This document shows, piece after piece, positions 1-12,021 of a DNA stretch of 64,000 bases (position 1 is the first letter of the stretch; every line of letters starts with the position of its first letter). The DNA lies in assembly GCF_018919395.1 (NCBI RefSeq), contig NZ_JAHLME010000001.1, forward strand, positions 1,054,001-1,118,000, written 5' to 3'. This DNA comes from Geomonas azotofigens (GTDB lineage Bacteria; Desulfobacterota; Desulfuromonadia; Geobacterales; Geobacteraceae). Below the pieces are notes generated by a model that did not search any database, had not been told where the DNA came from, and was given only the letters and a program-made list of their open reading frames with translations. Position numbers and translations under genes: made by a program.

Positions 1-1244
1 GCTTCGTGCTCGGGCAACTCCTCGATCCCCTGCATCTTGCGCTGAATGCGGCGCGTCCTGGTCGCGGCGGTGTCGATGCTGGAGGAGGCCTCGTCCAGCT
101 TCTTCCTGGTCTTTTCCAGCAGCGTCCCGAAGGTCATGAACTCGGTCTTGATGGCACCCAACAGGCGCCAGACGTCGCTGCTGCGTTTCTCGATGGCGAG
201 CGTCTTGAAGCCGAGACTGAGCGACGAGAGCAAGGCGGCGATGGTGGTGGGGCCGGCGACGATGACCTTGTGCTCGCGCAGGATGGCGTCGAAAAGGCCC
301 GGCCGGCTCAACACCTGCGCGTAGCTCGCCTCGTTGGCGAGGAACATGACGGCGAAGTCGGTGGTCTCGGGAGGGGCCAGGTACTTGTCGCAGATGAGCT
401 TTGCCATCCCCTGCACCGTCTTGTCGAATTGCTTGGTCGCCTCGGCGACCGCCACCTGGTTCCCCTGCTCCTGGGCTTCCACCAGGCGCAGGAAGTCCTC
501 CTGCGGGAACTTGGCGTCGATGGGGAGCCAGAGCGGCTTTTCGTCCCGCCCCGGTAGCCTGACCGCGAACTCGACCCGGGCATCGCTCCCGGGCTTGGTG
601 GCCACGTTGGCGCCGTACTGGTCCGGGGTGAGGATCTGCTCCAAAAGGTTGTGCAACTGCACCTCGCCGAGGGTGCCGCGGGTCTTGATGTTGGAGAGGA
701 CCTTTTTGAGATCGCCCACGCCGGAGGCCAGCGACTGCATCTCGCCCAGCCCCTTGTGCACCTGTTCCAACTGCCCGCTCACCTGCTTGAACGACTCGCC
801 CAGGCGCTTTTCCAGGGTTTCGTGCAGCTTCTCGTCCACCGTGGCCCGCATCTGCTCGAGCTTCTTGGAGTTATCCTCCTGCAGCCACTTGAGCCGCACT
901 TCCACCGTCTCGCGCAGCTTGTCCAGGCGCTGTTCGTTGCTGGCGGTGAGATTGGCGAGCTGCTGGGTGAACCCCTCCATCTGCCCTTTCTGCAGCGACG
1001 CGATATCCACCATCCTCTTTTGCACCGCTTCACCGAAGTTGCGCAGGTTCCCCCCCAACTCCTCGCGGTTACGGCGCAACTCGTCCTGCAGGGTCCGCTC
1101 CAGCCGTTCCAGCCCCTTCTCCAGCTGATCGAAGCGCGCTTCCGAGGAGGAATGCCGCTTTAGGCTCAGGTAGCACAAAAGCGTCACCACCAGCGTGGCG
1201 GCCAAAAGCAGCAGGGTAATCAATTGCAGGACGTCCGCGTTCAT
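1..1244 (-). CDS. rmuC: DNA recombination protein RmuC (3' end beyond window)
   Basis: RmuC limits recombination at inverted repeats and is thought to be a nuclease-fold protein acting on DNA ends. About 414 codons are visible; the C-terminus lies beyond base 1. Residues 5-27 form one membrane helix (LITLLLLAATLVVTLLCYL). Residues 30-200 are a long Glu/Gln/Lys/Arg-rich coiled coil. The conserved RmuC core follows, with the blocks GTLGEVQLHNLLEQIL, PIDAKFPQEDFLRL and FAVMFLANEASYAQVL. The ATG at 1244 lies 2 bases after the stop of the upstream hydrolase gene, so the two are probably cotranscribed downstream of recCBD. The family is clear from the order of these blocks. Confidence 0.93.
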   Translation of the reverse strand, partial: MNADVLQLITLLLLAATLVVTLLCYLSLKRHSSSEARFDQLEKGLERLERTLQDELRRNREELGGNLRNFGEAVQKRMVDIASLQKGQMEGFTQQLANLTASNEQRLDKLRETVEVRLKWLQEDNSKKLEQMRATVDEKLHETLEKRLGESFKQVSGQLEQVHKGLGEMQSLASGVGDLKKVLSNIKTRGTLGEVQLHNLLEQILTPDQYGANVATKPGSDARVEFAVRLPGRDEKPLWLPIDAKFPQEDFLRLVEAQEQGNQVAVAEATKQFDKTVQGMAKLICDKYLAPPETTDFAVMFLANEASYAQVLSRPGLFDAILREHKVIVAGPTTIAALLSSLSLGFKTLAIEKRSSDVWRLLGAIKTEFMTFGTLLEKTRKKLDEASSSIDTAATRTRRIQRKMQGIEELPEHE

Positions 1245-1246
1245 GG

Positions 1247-2044
1247 TTACTCCGGCAGTGAGTTCAGGAACTCGATCATGGTCTGGTTGAAGATCTCGGG
1301 CTGTTCCATGTTCAACATGTGTCCGGCCTTGTCGATAATCCTGCTTTTGCAGCCGGCCAGGCCGTCGATGAGCACGTGGGCAACCTCCAGGGGGGCGGCG
1401 CGGTCTTCGGCTCCGGCCAGAACCAGCGAGGGGAGCTGGAAAGATTTGAGGTCCGCCACGTAATCTTTCCGGTCCCTCATCGCCAAAAGTCCCCCCGCGA
1501 GCCCCTGGGGGGCGGCGCTGCGCATCCAGGAGGTGACCAGGGCGATCAACGCGGGATTATGCTCAGCCGTTTCGGTGGCAAAAAGGAGTTCCGCGAAGAT
1601 CTTGATGACGGGGTTCGCGCCCAGCCGCTCGGCCTCGGCGGCCATGGCGCTCCTGCGCGCGCGTCCCGCCTCGTCATCCGCGTTGGCGCGGGTGGCGATG
1701 AAACAGGCGGCGCGGACCCGGTCCGGGTAGCGCTCCATGAGGTTCAACAGGACGTAGCCGCCCATGGACATGCCGCCCACCACCGCTTTCTCGATCTTTA
1801 CGGCGTCGAGGAGGGCGATCATGTCGTCGGCGAAGCGGTCCATGTTGTAGCCGGAGGCCGGAGCGTCGCTGGCGCCGAAGCCGCGCAGGTCGGGAGCGAT
1901 GACGCGGTAACCGGCCTCGGCTATCGGCTTCAACTGCGGTTGCCACATCTGCCGGTTCAGCGGAAAACCGTGGATGAGCAGGACGGCAGGGCCGGTGCCC
2001 ATGTCGTCGTAGGCAAGATTTATATCGTCAACAGTGATGTTCAT
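1247..2044 (-). CDS. alpha/beta-hydrolase fold protein
   Basis: This 265-aa soluble hydrolase has the full catalytic apparatus of the family. The oxyanion segment is LIHGFPLNRQMW (about 23-34), the nucleophile elbow is GGMSMGGY (Ser near 93), the acid is in AGAEDRAAP, and the catalytic His is in DKAGHMLNMEQPE near the C-terminus. It resembles the 3-oxoadipate enol-lactonase / carboxylesterase branch, but the substrate cannot be read from sequence. The ATG at 2044 follows AAGGAG at good spacing. It sits between recD and rmuC on the same strand, with a short palindromic repeat in the gap to recD. Confidence 0.88.
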   Translation of the reverse strand: MNITVDDINLAYDDMGTGPAVLLIHGFPLNRQMWQPQLKPIAEAGYRVIAPDLRGFGASDAPASGYNMDRFADDMIALLDAVKIEKAVVGGMSMGGYVLLNLMERYPDRVRAACFIATRANADDEAGRARRSAMAAEAERLGANPVIKIFAELLFATETAEHNPALIALVTSWMRSAAPQGLAGGLLAMRDRKDYVADLKSFQLPSLVLAGAEDRAAPLEVAHVLIDGLAGCKSRIIDKAGHMLNMEQPEIFNQTMIEFLNSLPE

Positions 2045-2087
2045 GGTTGCTCCTTGTAGGTTCGGTCCTCTGTTCGAGGAGGTGGAC

Positions 2088-2107
2088 GGGCGAATGATTA
2101 TTCGCCC
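2088..2107. repeat. 20-bp intergenic palindrome, copy 1
   Basis: The arms GGGCGAAT and ATTCGCCC flank a short centre and are followed by CTAC. A near-identical palindrome, also followed by CTAC, lies at 14605-14624. Both lie at gene ends, which suggests a dispersed REP-like family. Confidence 0.6.
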
Positions 2108-2118
2108 CTACAGTTCTA

Positions 2119-3918
2119 CTATTCAGTTCCCCACAGTCTTTCGCGCAGGCCGGATCTTCTGGTTACGCGGCGGTCGACTGCGGTGATAAAGAGGGATGGA
2201 TCGGCAAGCAGCTCCACTGATTTCTTCGCCCTCGTTATCGCCGTGTAGATAAGTTCCCGCGTCAGCACCGGCGTGTCGCGGTCAGGGAGGACCAGGAGCA
2301 CTTTCTCGAACTCGGATCCCTGGCTCTTGTGCACGGTCATGGCGAAAGCGCATTCGTACTCGGGGAGCCGCAGCGGCAACACCTTCCTCATGCCGCCGGA
2401 ACCGGAAGGGAAGAAGGCGCGCAGTTCACCGCCGTTCTCGGCGTCCGGCAGGATCAGCCCCACATCGCCGTTGAAGAGCCCCAGGTTGTAGTCGTTCCTG
2501 GTGATCATGACGGGCTCGCCGGCGTAGCAGCGGCCATGGGGGTGGATCAGCCCGGCCTGTGCCAGCCGCTGCCGCACCAGCAGGTTGAGGGCCTCGACGC
2601 CGTACGGGCCGCTGCGCATGGCGCACAGGATACGGAACCGGCTGAACTCTGCAAAGGCTTCTTCCGGTGTTTCGGTGCGCAGGTAGGCGCCATAGCCGTC
2701 GGTGATACGTTTGGCGAGTGTTTCGGCCAGGCCGGCGGCAGGCGGCAGGGAGGCCAGGGAGACGTCGGTCAGGGCAGGATCAAGGCAGGCGGCCAGGGCT
2801 CCTTGGGCGTCTCCCGCGTTGACCAGGATGGCGACTTTGCCGATGCCTCCCGAGGACGAGAAGCGGTAACTCTTGCGCAGCAGAACGACCGCGTCGCCGA
2901 GCGGCCCGATGCCGGGCTGGACCTCGACGTCATCGCCGGCCACGTCGGCGGCAAGCGCGGCGAAATCAGCGGAGAAGCCATGTGTCCCGCCGGTGTCGCA
3001 CATGTCGCCCAGGACGGCCCCGGCTTCGACGGAGGCAAGCTGGTCCCGGTCGCCGAGGAGGATGAGGCGGGTATCCCGGCGCAGCGCGCAGACGAGCTTC
3101 GCCATGAGCGGCAGGGAGACCATCGAGGCCTCGTCCACGATGATGACATCGTAGGGGAGCGGGTTGTCGCTGTTGTGCCGGAAGCCGCTGGAACCCTTCA
3201 GGTAACCGAGCAGCCGGTGCAGGGTGAACACCTCTTCCGGGATCAGCCCGCGGACCTTGGCTTCGGCTTTGTCGAGCCCCCCGGAGATCGACTCCTTGAG
3301 GCGTGCTGCCGCTTTCCCCGTGGGGGCGGCGAGGGCGATGCGGAGGGCGCTGCCGGCGCCGGTCGTTTCAGCCTGTTCCAGCAGCAGCGAAAGCACCTTG
3401 ACCACGGTGGTGGTCTTGCCGGTTCCGGGGCCGCCGGAGATGACGCAGAAACGCCTGGTGACGGCGGCGAGGGCGGCGACGCGCTGCCAGTCGGCCTCCC
3501 CCGGCGTGGGCGGGAACAGGCGCTCGAGCCCCTGCCGCAGCTGCTCGCGGTCAAACGGCGCCGGCTCGCCCCGGTTCAGGATCGCCTCGGCCAGTTCGTT
3601 CTCGTAACGCCAGTAGCGCTGCAGGTAGAGGCGGCCGGTGGGGTCCAGGATGAGCGGCTTGAACTCGCCGGGGGCGCCGACTGCGGGCGAGGCTTTCAAC
3701 CGGTCGCACCAGGTCGAAGCGGATTCGAGGCGGAACCCCGCGGCACGCCCATCCTCTATCGCGGTGTCGAGATCGAGGCAGACGTCGCCCGCGGTGACGC
3801 CACGGCTCAAGAGCGCGGCGGCCGCCTCGACGTGCTGGTCGCGGCTCCCCGCCAGGCGGCAGATGAAGGCGGCGAACTGCCGGTCTATGTCGTTGAGCTG
3901 AATCCCTTCGGGAGTCAT
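2119..3918 (-). CDS. recD: exodeoxyribonuclease V alpha subunit RecD
   Basis: This 599-aa protein is the 5'-3' helicase subunit of RecBCD, which processes double-strand ends for RecA loading. The Walker A motif SGGPGTGKTTTVV lies near residue 165, and Walker B VIIVDEASMVS follows about 100 residues later. The late UvrD-type motifs AMTVHKSQGSEF and ELIYTAITRAKK are near the C-terminus. Length matches typical RecD (about 600 aa). The ATG at 3918 has an AGGTGG sequence ahead. It is the third gene of the recC-recB-recD order, 94 bases after recB. No truncation is seen. Confidence 0.95.
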   Translation of the reverse strand: MTPEGIQLNDIDRQFAAFICRLAGSRDQHVEAAAALLSRGVTAGDVCLDLDTAIEDGRAAGFRLESASTWCDRLKASPAVGAPGEFKPLILDPTGRLYLQRYWRYENELAEAILNRGEPAPFDREQLRQGLERLFPPTPGEADWQRVAALAAVTRRFCVISGGPGTGKTTTVVKVLSLLLEQAETTGAGSALRIALAAPTGKAAARLKESISGGLDKAEAKVRGLIPEEVFTLHRLLGYLKGSSGFRHNSDNPLPYDVIIVDEASMVSLPLMAKLVCALRRDTRLILLGDRDQLASVEAGAVLGDMCDTGGTHGFSADFAALAADVAGDDVEVQPGIGPLGDAVVLLRKSYRFSSSGGIGKVAILVNAGDAQGALAACLDPALTDVSLASLPPAAGLAETLAKRITDGYGAYLRTETPEEAFAEFSRFRILCAMRSGPYGVEALNLLVRQRLAQAGLIHPHGRCYAGEPVMITRNDYNLGLFNGDVGLILPDAENGGELRAFFPSGSGGMRKVLPLRLPEYECAFAMTVHKSQGSEFEKVLLVLPDRDTPVLTRELIYTAITRAKKSVELLADPSLFITAVDRRVTRRSGLRERLWGTE

Positions 3919-4012
3919 GGCACCACCTAAAAGCAGTTAGCAGGGATAAAAGGGATACTAGGGATAAAACCACAAACGGAATGGTTCTATCCCCTTCATC
4001 CCGGTTTATTGC

Positions 4013-7375
<3,363 letters not shown>

Positions 7376-7383
7376 TTCCAATC

Positions 7384-7500
7384 CTCCCTCTCCCTCCGGG
7401 AGAGGGTCGGGGTGAGGGCGTTACGTGTACTCTTTCCCTTCGTGGCGTCGCCCTCACCCGGCCTCCGGCCACCCTCACCCGTGGGGAGAGGGATGGGGAG
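7384..7500. repeat. two REP-like GC-rich palindromes between recC and recB
   Basis: One unit at 7384-7420 contains CCCTCTCCC, CGGGAGAGGG and a GGGTGAGGG tail. A second at 7449-7500 has CCCTCACCC arms and a GGGGAGAGGGATGGGG tail. Similar units occur near 33671, 46945, 52004 and 54660. They occupy nearly all of the 130-bp recC-recB gap and may form hairpins in the transcript. Confidence 0.6.
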
Positions 7501-7505
7501 ACGCC

Positions 7506-10500
7506 TTACTTCTTCTTGCCGCTCTTTCCGCTCTTGACCTGGTTGTCGAGGATGGGATCCCATACTTCCCGTGCCAGGGCCTGGAACTCCTCGTCCACCG
7601 GCGGGGACTCACCGAAGCAGCGGCGGCAGTACTCGTCCTGGCCGTCCCCCTTCTTGTACTCGCTGCCGTGCCAGGCCGCCGTGGCCGCGCCGAGGGCCTT
7701 GGCGGCGTTCTTTGGTTCGCGGGCGTTTTTGACGTACTCGAACGAGGTGTCCGGGAAGAACTTGAGCGGGCTGCTCATCCCTTTCTGGTAGAGCTCGAGG
7801 AGCCGGTTCAGGTGTGTTTCGCTCGCGTCGATGGCGGCGAGGTTGACGGTGCTCTTCGCTGCGACGAAGGTGCTCAGCAGCGGGTACCCCTCGACCTGCG
7901 CGCAGTTGAGCGCCAGGTGCTCGACCCAGAGCCGCAGCTGGTCCTTCGGCTTGAGGTCGGTGTAGCGGTAGCGCACCATCCGGTCGCTCCTCAGGTTCTC
8001 CAGCCGCCCGATGATGCGCCCGGCAGGAAGCTTTAGGTCGATGTCCAAAGGGGTGAGGGGAGCGCCGGTGCAGACTTCGCTCACCTTGCCGGCGAATTCC
8101 GCCGCCGGTTCGCCCAGCTTCTGGTACAGCGCGGCGCCGCAGACCCCGGGGGGGAGGTCGCCGCGGGCACAGGCGACGGCGAAGGGAAGTTCCAGTTCCT
8201 CGCCGCGCAGCACCGCCGCCACGATCTCCTGCTCCAACTGGTACTTCTCAAGCGAATCGAGCGCGAACGGTTCCACCTCTTCCAGCGGGTCGTCCCCCTC
8301 CACGATCCGGACGCCGAGCCGGCGCCGCAACAGCTCCTTGGCCGGGTTGCACAGGAAGTCGATCAGCGCCTTCAGGGTGACGGTCGACGCCTCCTCCCAC
8401 GGCGGCAGGGGCGCGGCCAGGAACGGGGCGGGAGTTTTAGAGGGGTGCAACTTGGCGGCGGCGCCGGCGCAGTTTTGCGCCGAGTAGCTGAAGTGGCCGT
8501 TGTCGCCGGTAAAGTACCTGGGGCTGAACGGCTGCAGCGGGTGGCGCCGCGCCGCGCCGGCAGGTTTCTCGTCGGAGGTCACGAAGCACCTGGCCAGATA
8601 GTCCTGCAGTTCGCTGACCAGCACGCAGGGGGGAAGCTCCGCGTTGTCCTTGATGCTCTGTCCCACGTAGCTTATGTGCAGCCGCTTGCGGGCGGAAAGA
8701 AGCGCCTCCAGGAACAGGTAGCGGTCCTCGTCGCGCGGCGAGCGGTCTCCGGCGCGGCGTTCCCTGGTCATCAGGTCGAAACCCTGGGCCGGGTTGTTGC
8801 GCGGGAACTGCCCCTCGTCCATGCCGATCAGGGCTACCACCGGGAACGGGATGCTGCGCATCGGGAGCATGGCGCAGAAGGTGACGCCGCCGGTCAGAAA
8901 GCCGAGGCCGCGCTCGGAGCTGCCGAGTTGCTGCTCCACCCAGTAGCGCACCACCTCGATACCGATTTCCTCTTCGAAACCTGCCGCGCCGCCGCACTCA
9001 CCGAGTTTCTTCACGATCTCGATCAGGGAGAGGAACTCGCGCTCCCCCTCCTGGTCCGGGAGGATGAAGTCGTCCAGGATGCGGCGCAGGACCGGCATCC
9101 ATTCGGCAACCCGCTTGGGGCGGGAGAGAGCCTGCGTCTCGGCGAACAGCTTTTCGCAGAAGGAGAGGAAGCGCCCCAGCACCAGCGCCACGCCCCCCTC
9201 CATGTCGTCGAAAGGAAGGATGCCGTTGTAGAAGGAGCGACCGTCGCCGTTCATGGCGTAGCCGAGGAGCAGCCGGTCCAGCCCCGCCGACCAGGAATTC
9301 TCGTGGAAGGGGGGGACGCCGTGTTCGGCACGCTGCGCCGCGTCGATGCCCCACCGGATATTGGCCCCCCTGAGCCAGTCGCGCACCGTCTCCAGGTCGT
9401 CCTCGCTCAAGCCGAAGCGGCGCGCCACCGGCGCCGATTCCAGGATATCCAGCACGGTGGCCACGCCGTAACGCCCGCCGCACAGCCCGAGGATCGACAA
9501 AAGCGCCTGGGCCGCCTCACCCTCGTTTTTGAGGCTTCGGTCCGCGATGGAGTAGGGGATACGTTCGGCGCCGGACTCGGGGTTACCGAAGACGGCAAAG
9601 ATGTAGGGGGCGTAGCTTTCGATGTCCGGGGTCATTACCAGCACGTCGCGCGGCGTCAGGGTCGGGTCCGCGTCGAAGATCGAGAGCAGCGTGTCGTAGA
9701 GCACTTCAACTTCCCGCATGGGGGAGTGGCAGGAGTGCACCTGGAGCGAGAGGTCGGCGGCCGAAAGCCGGCGCACCCCGGCGTCGGCGCCGCGCAGTTC
9801 CACGATGTCGGCCTGGATCTCGTGCAATAGCGAGCCCTGCGGCAGTTCGGCGAAGCTGTCCAGCCTCTCGTGCTCGCCGCAGCCGTCGATGATGGCATCG
9901 AAGAAATCGCGCCCGAGTTTTCCCCACGAGGCAAGCAGGGGATTTCCGGTCTCGTACCACTGCTCCGCCCCCTCTCCCTGCTTCTCCAGCCGGGCCAGTT
10001 CGCGCTCCGACACGATCTCGCCCCAGTACTGGCGGCAGGGGTTCAGCAGGAACAGGTTCACCTCGGCGTGCTGGGCGAGGCGGGCGAGGACTTCGAGGTG
10101 GAAAGGGGGAAGCGACGGGATGCCGATAACGGAGATGCGTCGCCGCTCGGGGAGGCGGCCGCCGTCCAGCGCCTTGCGGAAGTCGTGCAGCAGGCGGGCG
10201 CGGTGCTTTTGCGTGACAGCAGCCGTAAGGGAGCGCCAGAGCTGCGCCTGCCAGTGCTCTTCCTTGCCGTGCTCCCACTCAAGGAGCTTTTCCGGACGGT
10301 AGACGGTGTAGCGGTCGAAGGTGTCCGCGACGCGCTGGGCGAGCTGCATTCTTTTCAACCCGTCGGGGTCGTCGCAGAGGTATCCCGCGATCTCCTCGAA
10401 GCCCGGCTGCCCTGTTGCCTCCCGCAGCAAGCCAAGGATGCGCCAGGTCAAGACCTCGGGAGAGAACAGGGGCGCCTCCTCGGGTGCATCGGGCAGCACC

Positions 10501-10733
10501 TTGGCGAAGACCCGCTCCACGAACCGGTTCGGAAAGAGGAATTCCCCGTTGGCCCAGACGCCGATCCTCGCCGCAAGCTCCATGGAGAGCCAGCGCTGCA
10601 TCCCCTTGCTCTGCACCACGATCAGTTCCTTGTCGAACGGGGTGCAGGGCGCGCGGCGCGGCGCGCGAACCACCTTCTCCAGGCGGTCCACCAGGTGCTC
10701 CATGAGGTTGCTGGTGTGGATGTGCAGCGGCAT
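7506..10733 (-). CDS. recC: exodeoxyribonuclease V gamma subunit RecC
   Basis: This protein of about 1075 aa is the scaffold and Chi-recognition subunit of RecBCD. The start MPLHIHTSNLMEHLVDRL is typical of RecC; the reading frame is open 25 codons upstream, but the ATG at 10733 is preceded by GAGGA. Recognisable RecC blocks include VVQSKGMQRWLSMELA, GIPSLPPFHLEVLARL, DVLVMTPDIESYAPYI and FLTGGVTFCAMLPMRSIPF. It is the first gene of the recCBD cluster, so the operon promoter should lie in 10734-11026. Specificity for a Chi sequence cannot be deduced. Confidence 0.94.
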   Translation of the reverse strand: MPLHIHTSNLMEHLVDRLEKVVRAPRRAPCTPFDKELIVVQSKGMQRWLSMELAARIGVWANGEFLFPNRFVERVFAKVLPDAPEEAPLFSPEVLTWRILGLLREATGQPGFEEIAGYLCDDPDGLKRMQLAQRVADTFDRYTVYRPEKLLEWEHGKEEHWQAQLWRSLTAAVTQKHRARLLHDFRKALDGGRLPERRRISVIGIPSLPPFHLEVLARLAQHAEVNLFLLNPCRQYWGEIVSERELARLEKQGEGAEQWYETGNPLLASWGKLGRDFFDAIIDGCGEHERLDSFAELPQGSLLHEIQADIVELRGADAGVRRLSAADLSLQVHSCHSPMREVEVLYDTLLSIFDADPTLTPRDVLVMTPDIESYAPYIFAVFGNPESGAERIPYSIADRSLKNEGEAAQALLSILGLCGGRYGVATVLDILESAPVARRFGLSEDDLETVRDWLRGANIRWGIDAAQRAEHGVPPFHENSWSAGLDRLLLGYAMNGDGRSFYNGILPFDDMEGGVALVLGRFLSFCEKLFAETQALSRPKRVAEWMPVLRRILDDFILPDQEGEREFLSLIEIVKKLGECGGAAGFEEEIGIEVVRYWVEQQLGSSERGLGFLTGGVTFCAMLPMRSIPFPVVALIGMDEGQFPRNNPAQGFDLMTRERRAGDRSPRDEDRYLFLEALLSARKRLHISYVGQSIKDNAELPPCVLVSELQDYLARCFVTSDEKPAGAARRHPLQPFSPRYFTGDNGHFSYSAQNCAGAAAKLHPSKTPAPFLAAPLPPWEEASTVTLKALIDFLCNPAKELLRRRLGVRIVEGDDPLEEVEPFALDSLEKYQLEQEIVAAVLRGEELELPFAVACARGDLPPGVCGAALYQKLGEPAAEFAGKVSEVCTGAPLTPLDIDLKLPAGRIIGRLENLRSDRMVRYRYTDLKPKDQLRLWVEHLALNCAQVEGYPLLSTFVAAKSTVNLAAIDASETHLNRLLELYQKGMSSPLKFFPDTSFEYVKNAREPKNAAKALGAATAAWHGSEYKKGDGQDEYCRRCFGESPPVDEEFQALAREVWDPILDNQVKSGKSGKKK

Positions 10734-10808
10734 CGGTCCTCGTAATGGGGGGGCGTGCGGGGATTTCCGGGGGGGAGGGGAGACCCTGCCGCGCGGATGG
10801 GAAAACAT

Positions 10809-10838
10809 ATCATATCCTCCCGCGGCTGTCTCGGTGAA
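10809..10838 (-). promoter_or_regulatory. candidate promoter for recCBD
   Basis: TTCACC (10838-10833) and TATGAT (10814-10809) are separated by 18 bases and match the sigma70 consensus at 4 of 6 and 5 of 6 positions. They lie about 75 bases before the recC ATG. This is a consensus match only. Confidence 0.4.
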
Positions 10839-10890
10839 AAGAAGGACTTAAGGAGCCGCGAGAGGCCGCCCTCGCCCCCCTCCCGAACGC

Positions 10891-10918
10891 TTGCATTGCG
10901 CGTCGCTTTGGATATATT
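10891..10918 (+). promoter_or_regulatory. candidate sigma70 promoter for the deacetylase gene
   Basis: TTGCAT (10891-10896) and TATATT (10913-10918) are separated by 16 bases in an otherwise GC-rich gap. The site faces the gene starting at 11027. The 293-bp gap between recC and that gene holds this site, the recC promoter candidate and no credible gene. Confidence 0.5.
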
Positions 10919-11026
10919 TTGTCTTTGTGTTTCCTAATTAGACTACGCTTTTGTCCGGTTATCCCCCTTCACCGATAACGCACTGGCCCCGCCACGGAGG
11001 CCTGTGCAGCATGCAAAGGAGAGGTC

Positions 11027-11959
11027 ATGAAGCCCTTCATCGAAGAGGCCCTGGCACGCATCTATTACCAGGTGAAGCCTTGGATGTCACGTCGGTTCCA
11101 GATCATGCTGCGCAGCGCGGTGGCGAAGTACAAGCGCTATATCTTTCATAATGTCTGGCCCATCGACCCGGAAGCAGGTGCGACGCCTCCGGGTTTTCCG
11201 GGCTGGCCGGAGGGGAGACGGTTTTCGGTGGTGCTGACGCACGATGTCGATACGGCGCGCGGCGTGGCGCGGTGCGAGCAGCTCATGGCCCTGGAGCAGG
11301 AACTGGGCTTTCGCTCCTCCTTCAACTTCGTGGCTCACGACTACCACCTCCCCCCCGCCTTGCGTATAAACCTCGTCAACCACGGTTTCGAGGTGGGGGT
11401 GCACGGCCTGGAGCATAACAGGAAGCTCTACGAGTCGCCTGAGACCTTCGAACAGCATGCCTTGAAGATCAACAACTATCTGAAGGAGTGGGGGGCCGTC
11501 GGCTTTCGCTCCCCGTGCGTCTATCACAACTTCGAGTGGCTGCACCGGTTGGATATCCTTTACGAGGCGTCGGCTTTTGATACCGATCCGTTCGAGCCGC
11601 AGTCCGACGGGCTGAAAACGATCTTCCCGGTGCACCAGACCAAGGTCCCGGGAAGGGAATACGTCGTGCTCCCCTACACGCTCCCCCAGGATTTCACCGT
11701 GTTCATCCTGTTCCGGGAAAAGGACATCAGCATCTGGAAGGAGAAGCTGCGCTGGATCGCCGACCACGGCGGCATGGCCCTGCTGATCACCCATCCTGAC
11801 TACATGAGTTTCGATGGCGATGTCGGCTACGACGAGTACCCTCACCACCTGTACCGGGACCTGCTGGACCATATCAGGACGGAGTACGAAGGGCAGTACT
11901 GGCACCAACTGCCTCATGAGGTCGCCTGTTTCTGGAACAAGAGCGTGTGCAGGTCTTGA
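11027..11959 (+). CDS. polysaccharide deacetylase (NodB-like) family protein
   Basis: This 310-aa protein has the three metal and catalytic motifs of the NodB homology domain: THDVD (about 76-80, Asp pair), HGLEHN (His-x3-His, about 125-130) and GFRSPCVYHNFEWL (about 161-174). This predicts a metal-dependent deacetylase of N-acetylated glycans. No clear signal peptide is seen; the N-terminus is basic with aromatic residues. The ATG follows AAGGAGAGG at 7 bases. It is followed after 62 bases by an EEP-family phosphodiesterase on the same strand. The substrate is unknown, and no glycan biosynthesis cluster is present. Confidence 0.82.
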   Translation: MKPFIEEALARIYYQVKPWMSRRFQIMLRSAVAKYKRYIFHNVWPIDPEAGATPPGFPGWPEGRRFSVVLTHDVDTARGVARCEQLMALEQELGFRSSFNFVAHDYHLPPALRINLVNHGFEVGVHGLEHNRKLYESPETFEQHALKINNYLKEWGAVGFRSPCVYHNFEWLHRLDILYEASAFDTDPFEPQSDGLKTIFPVHQTKVPGREYVVLPYTLPQDFTVFILFREKDISIWKEKLRWIADHGGMALLITHPDYMSFDGDVGYDEYPHHLYRDLLDHIRTEYEGQYWHQLPHEVACFWNKSVCRS

Positions 11960-12021
11960 AGTGAGGTAAGCGTGCGGCGCCAGCGGGGCGGCAGCCTGCC
12001 GGCGCCAAGGGAGGCAGGCGG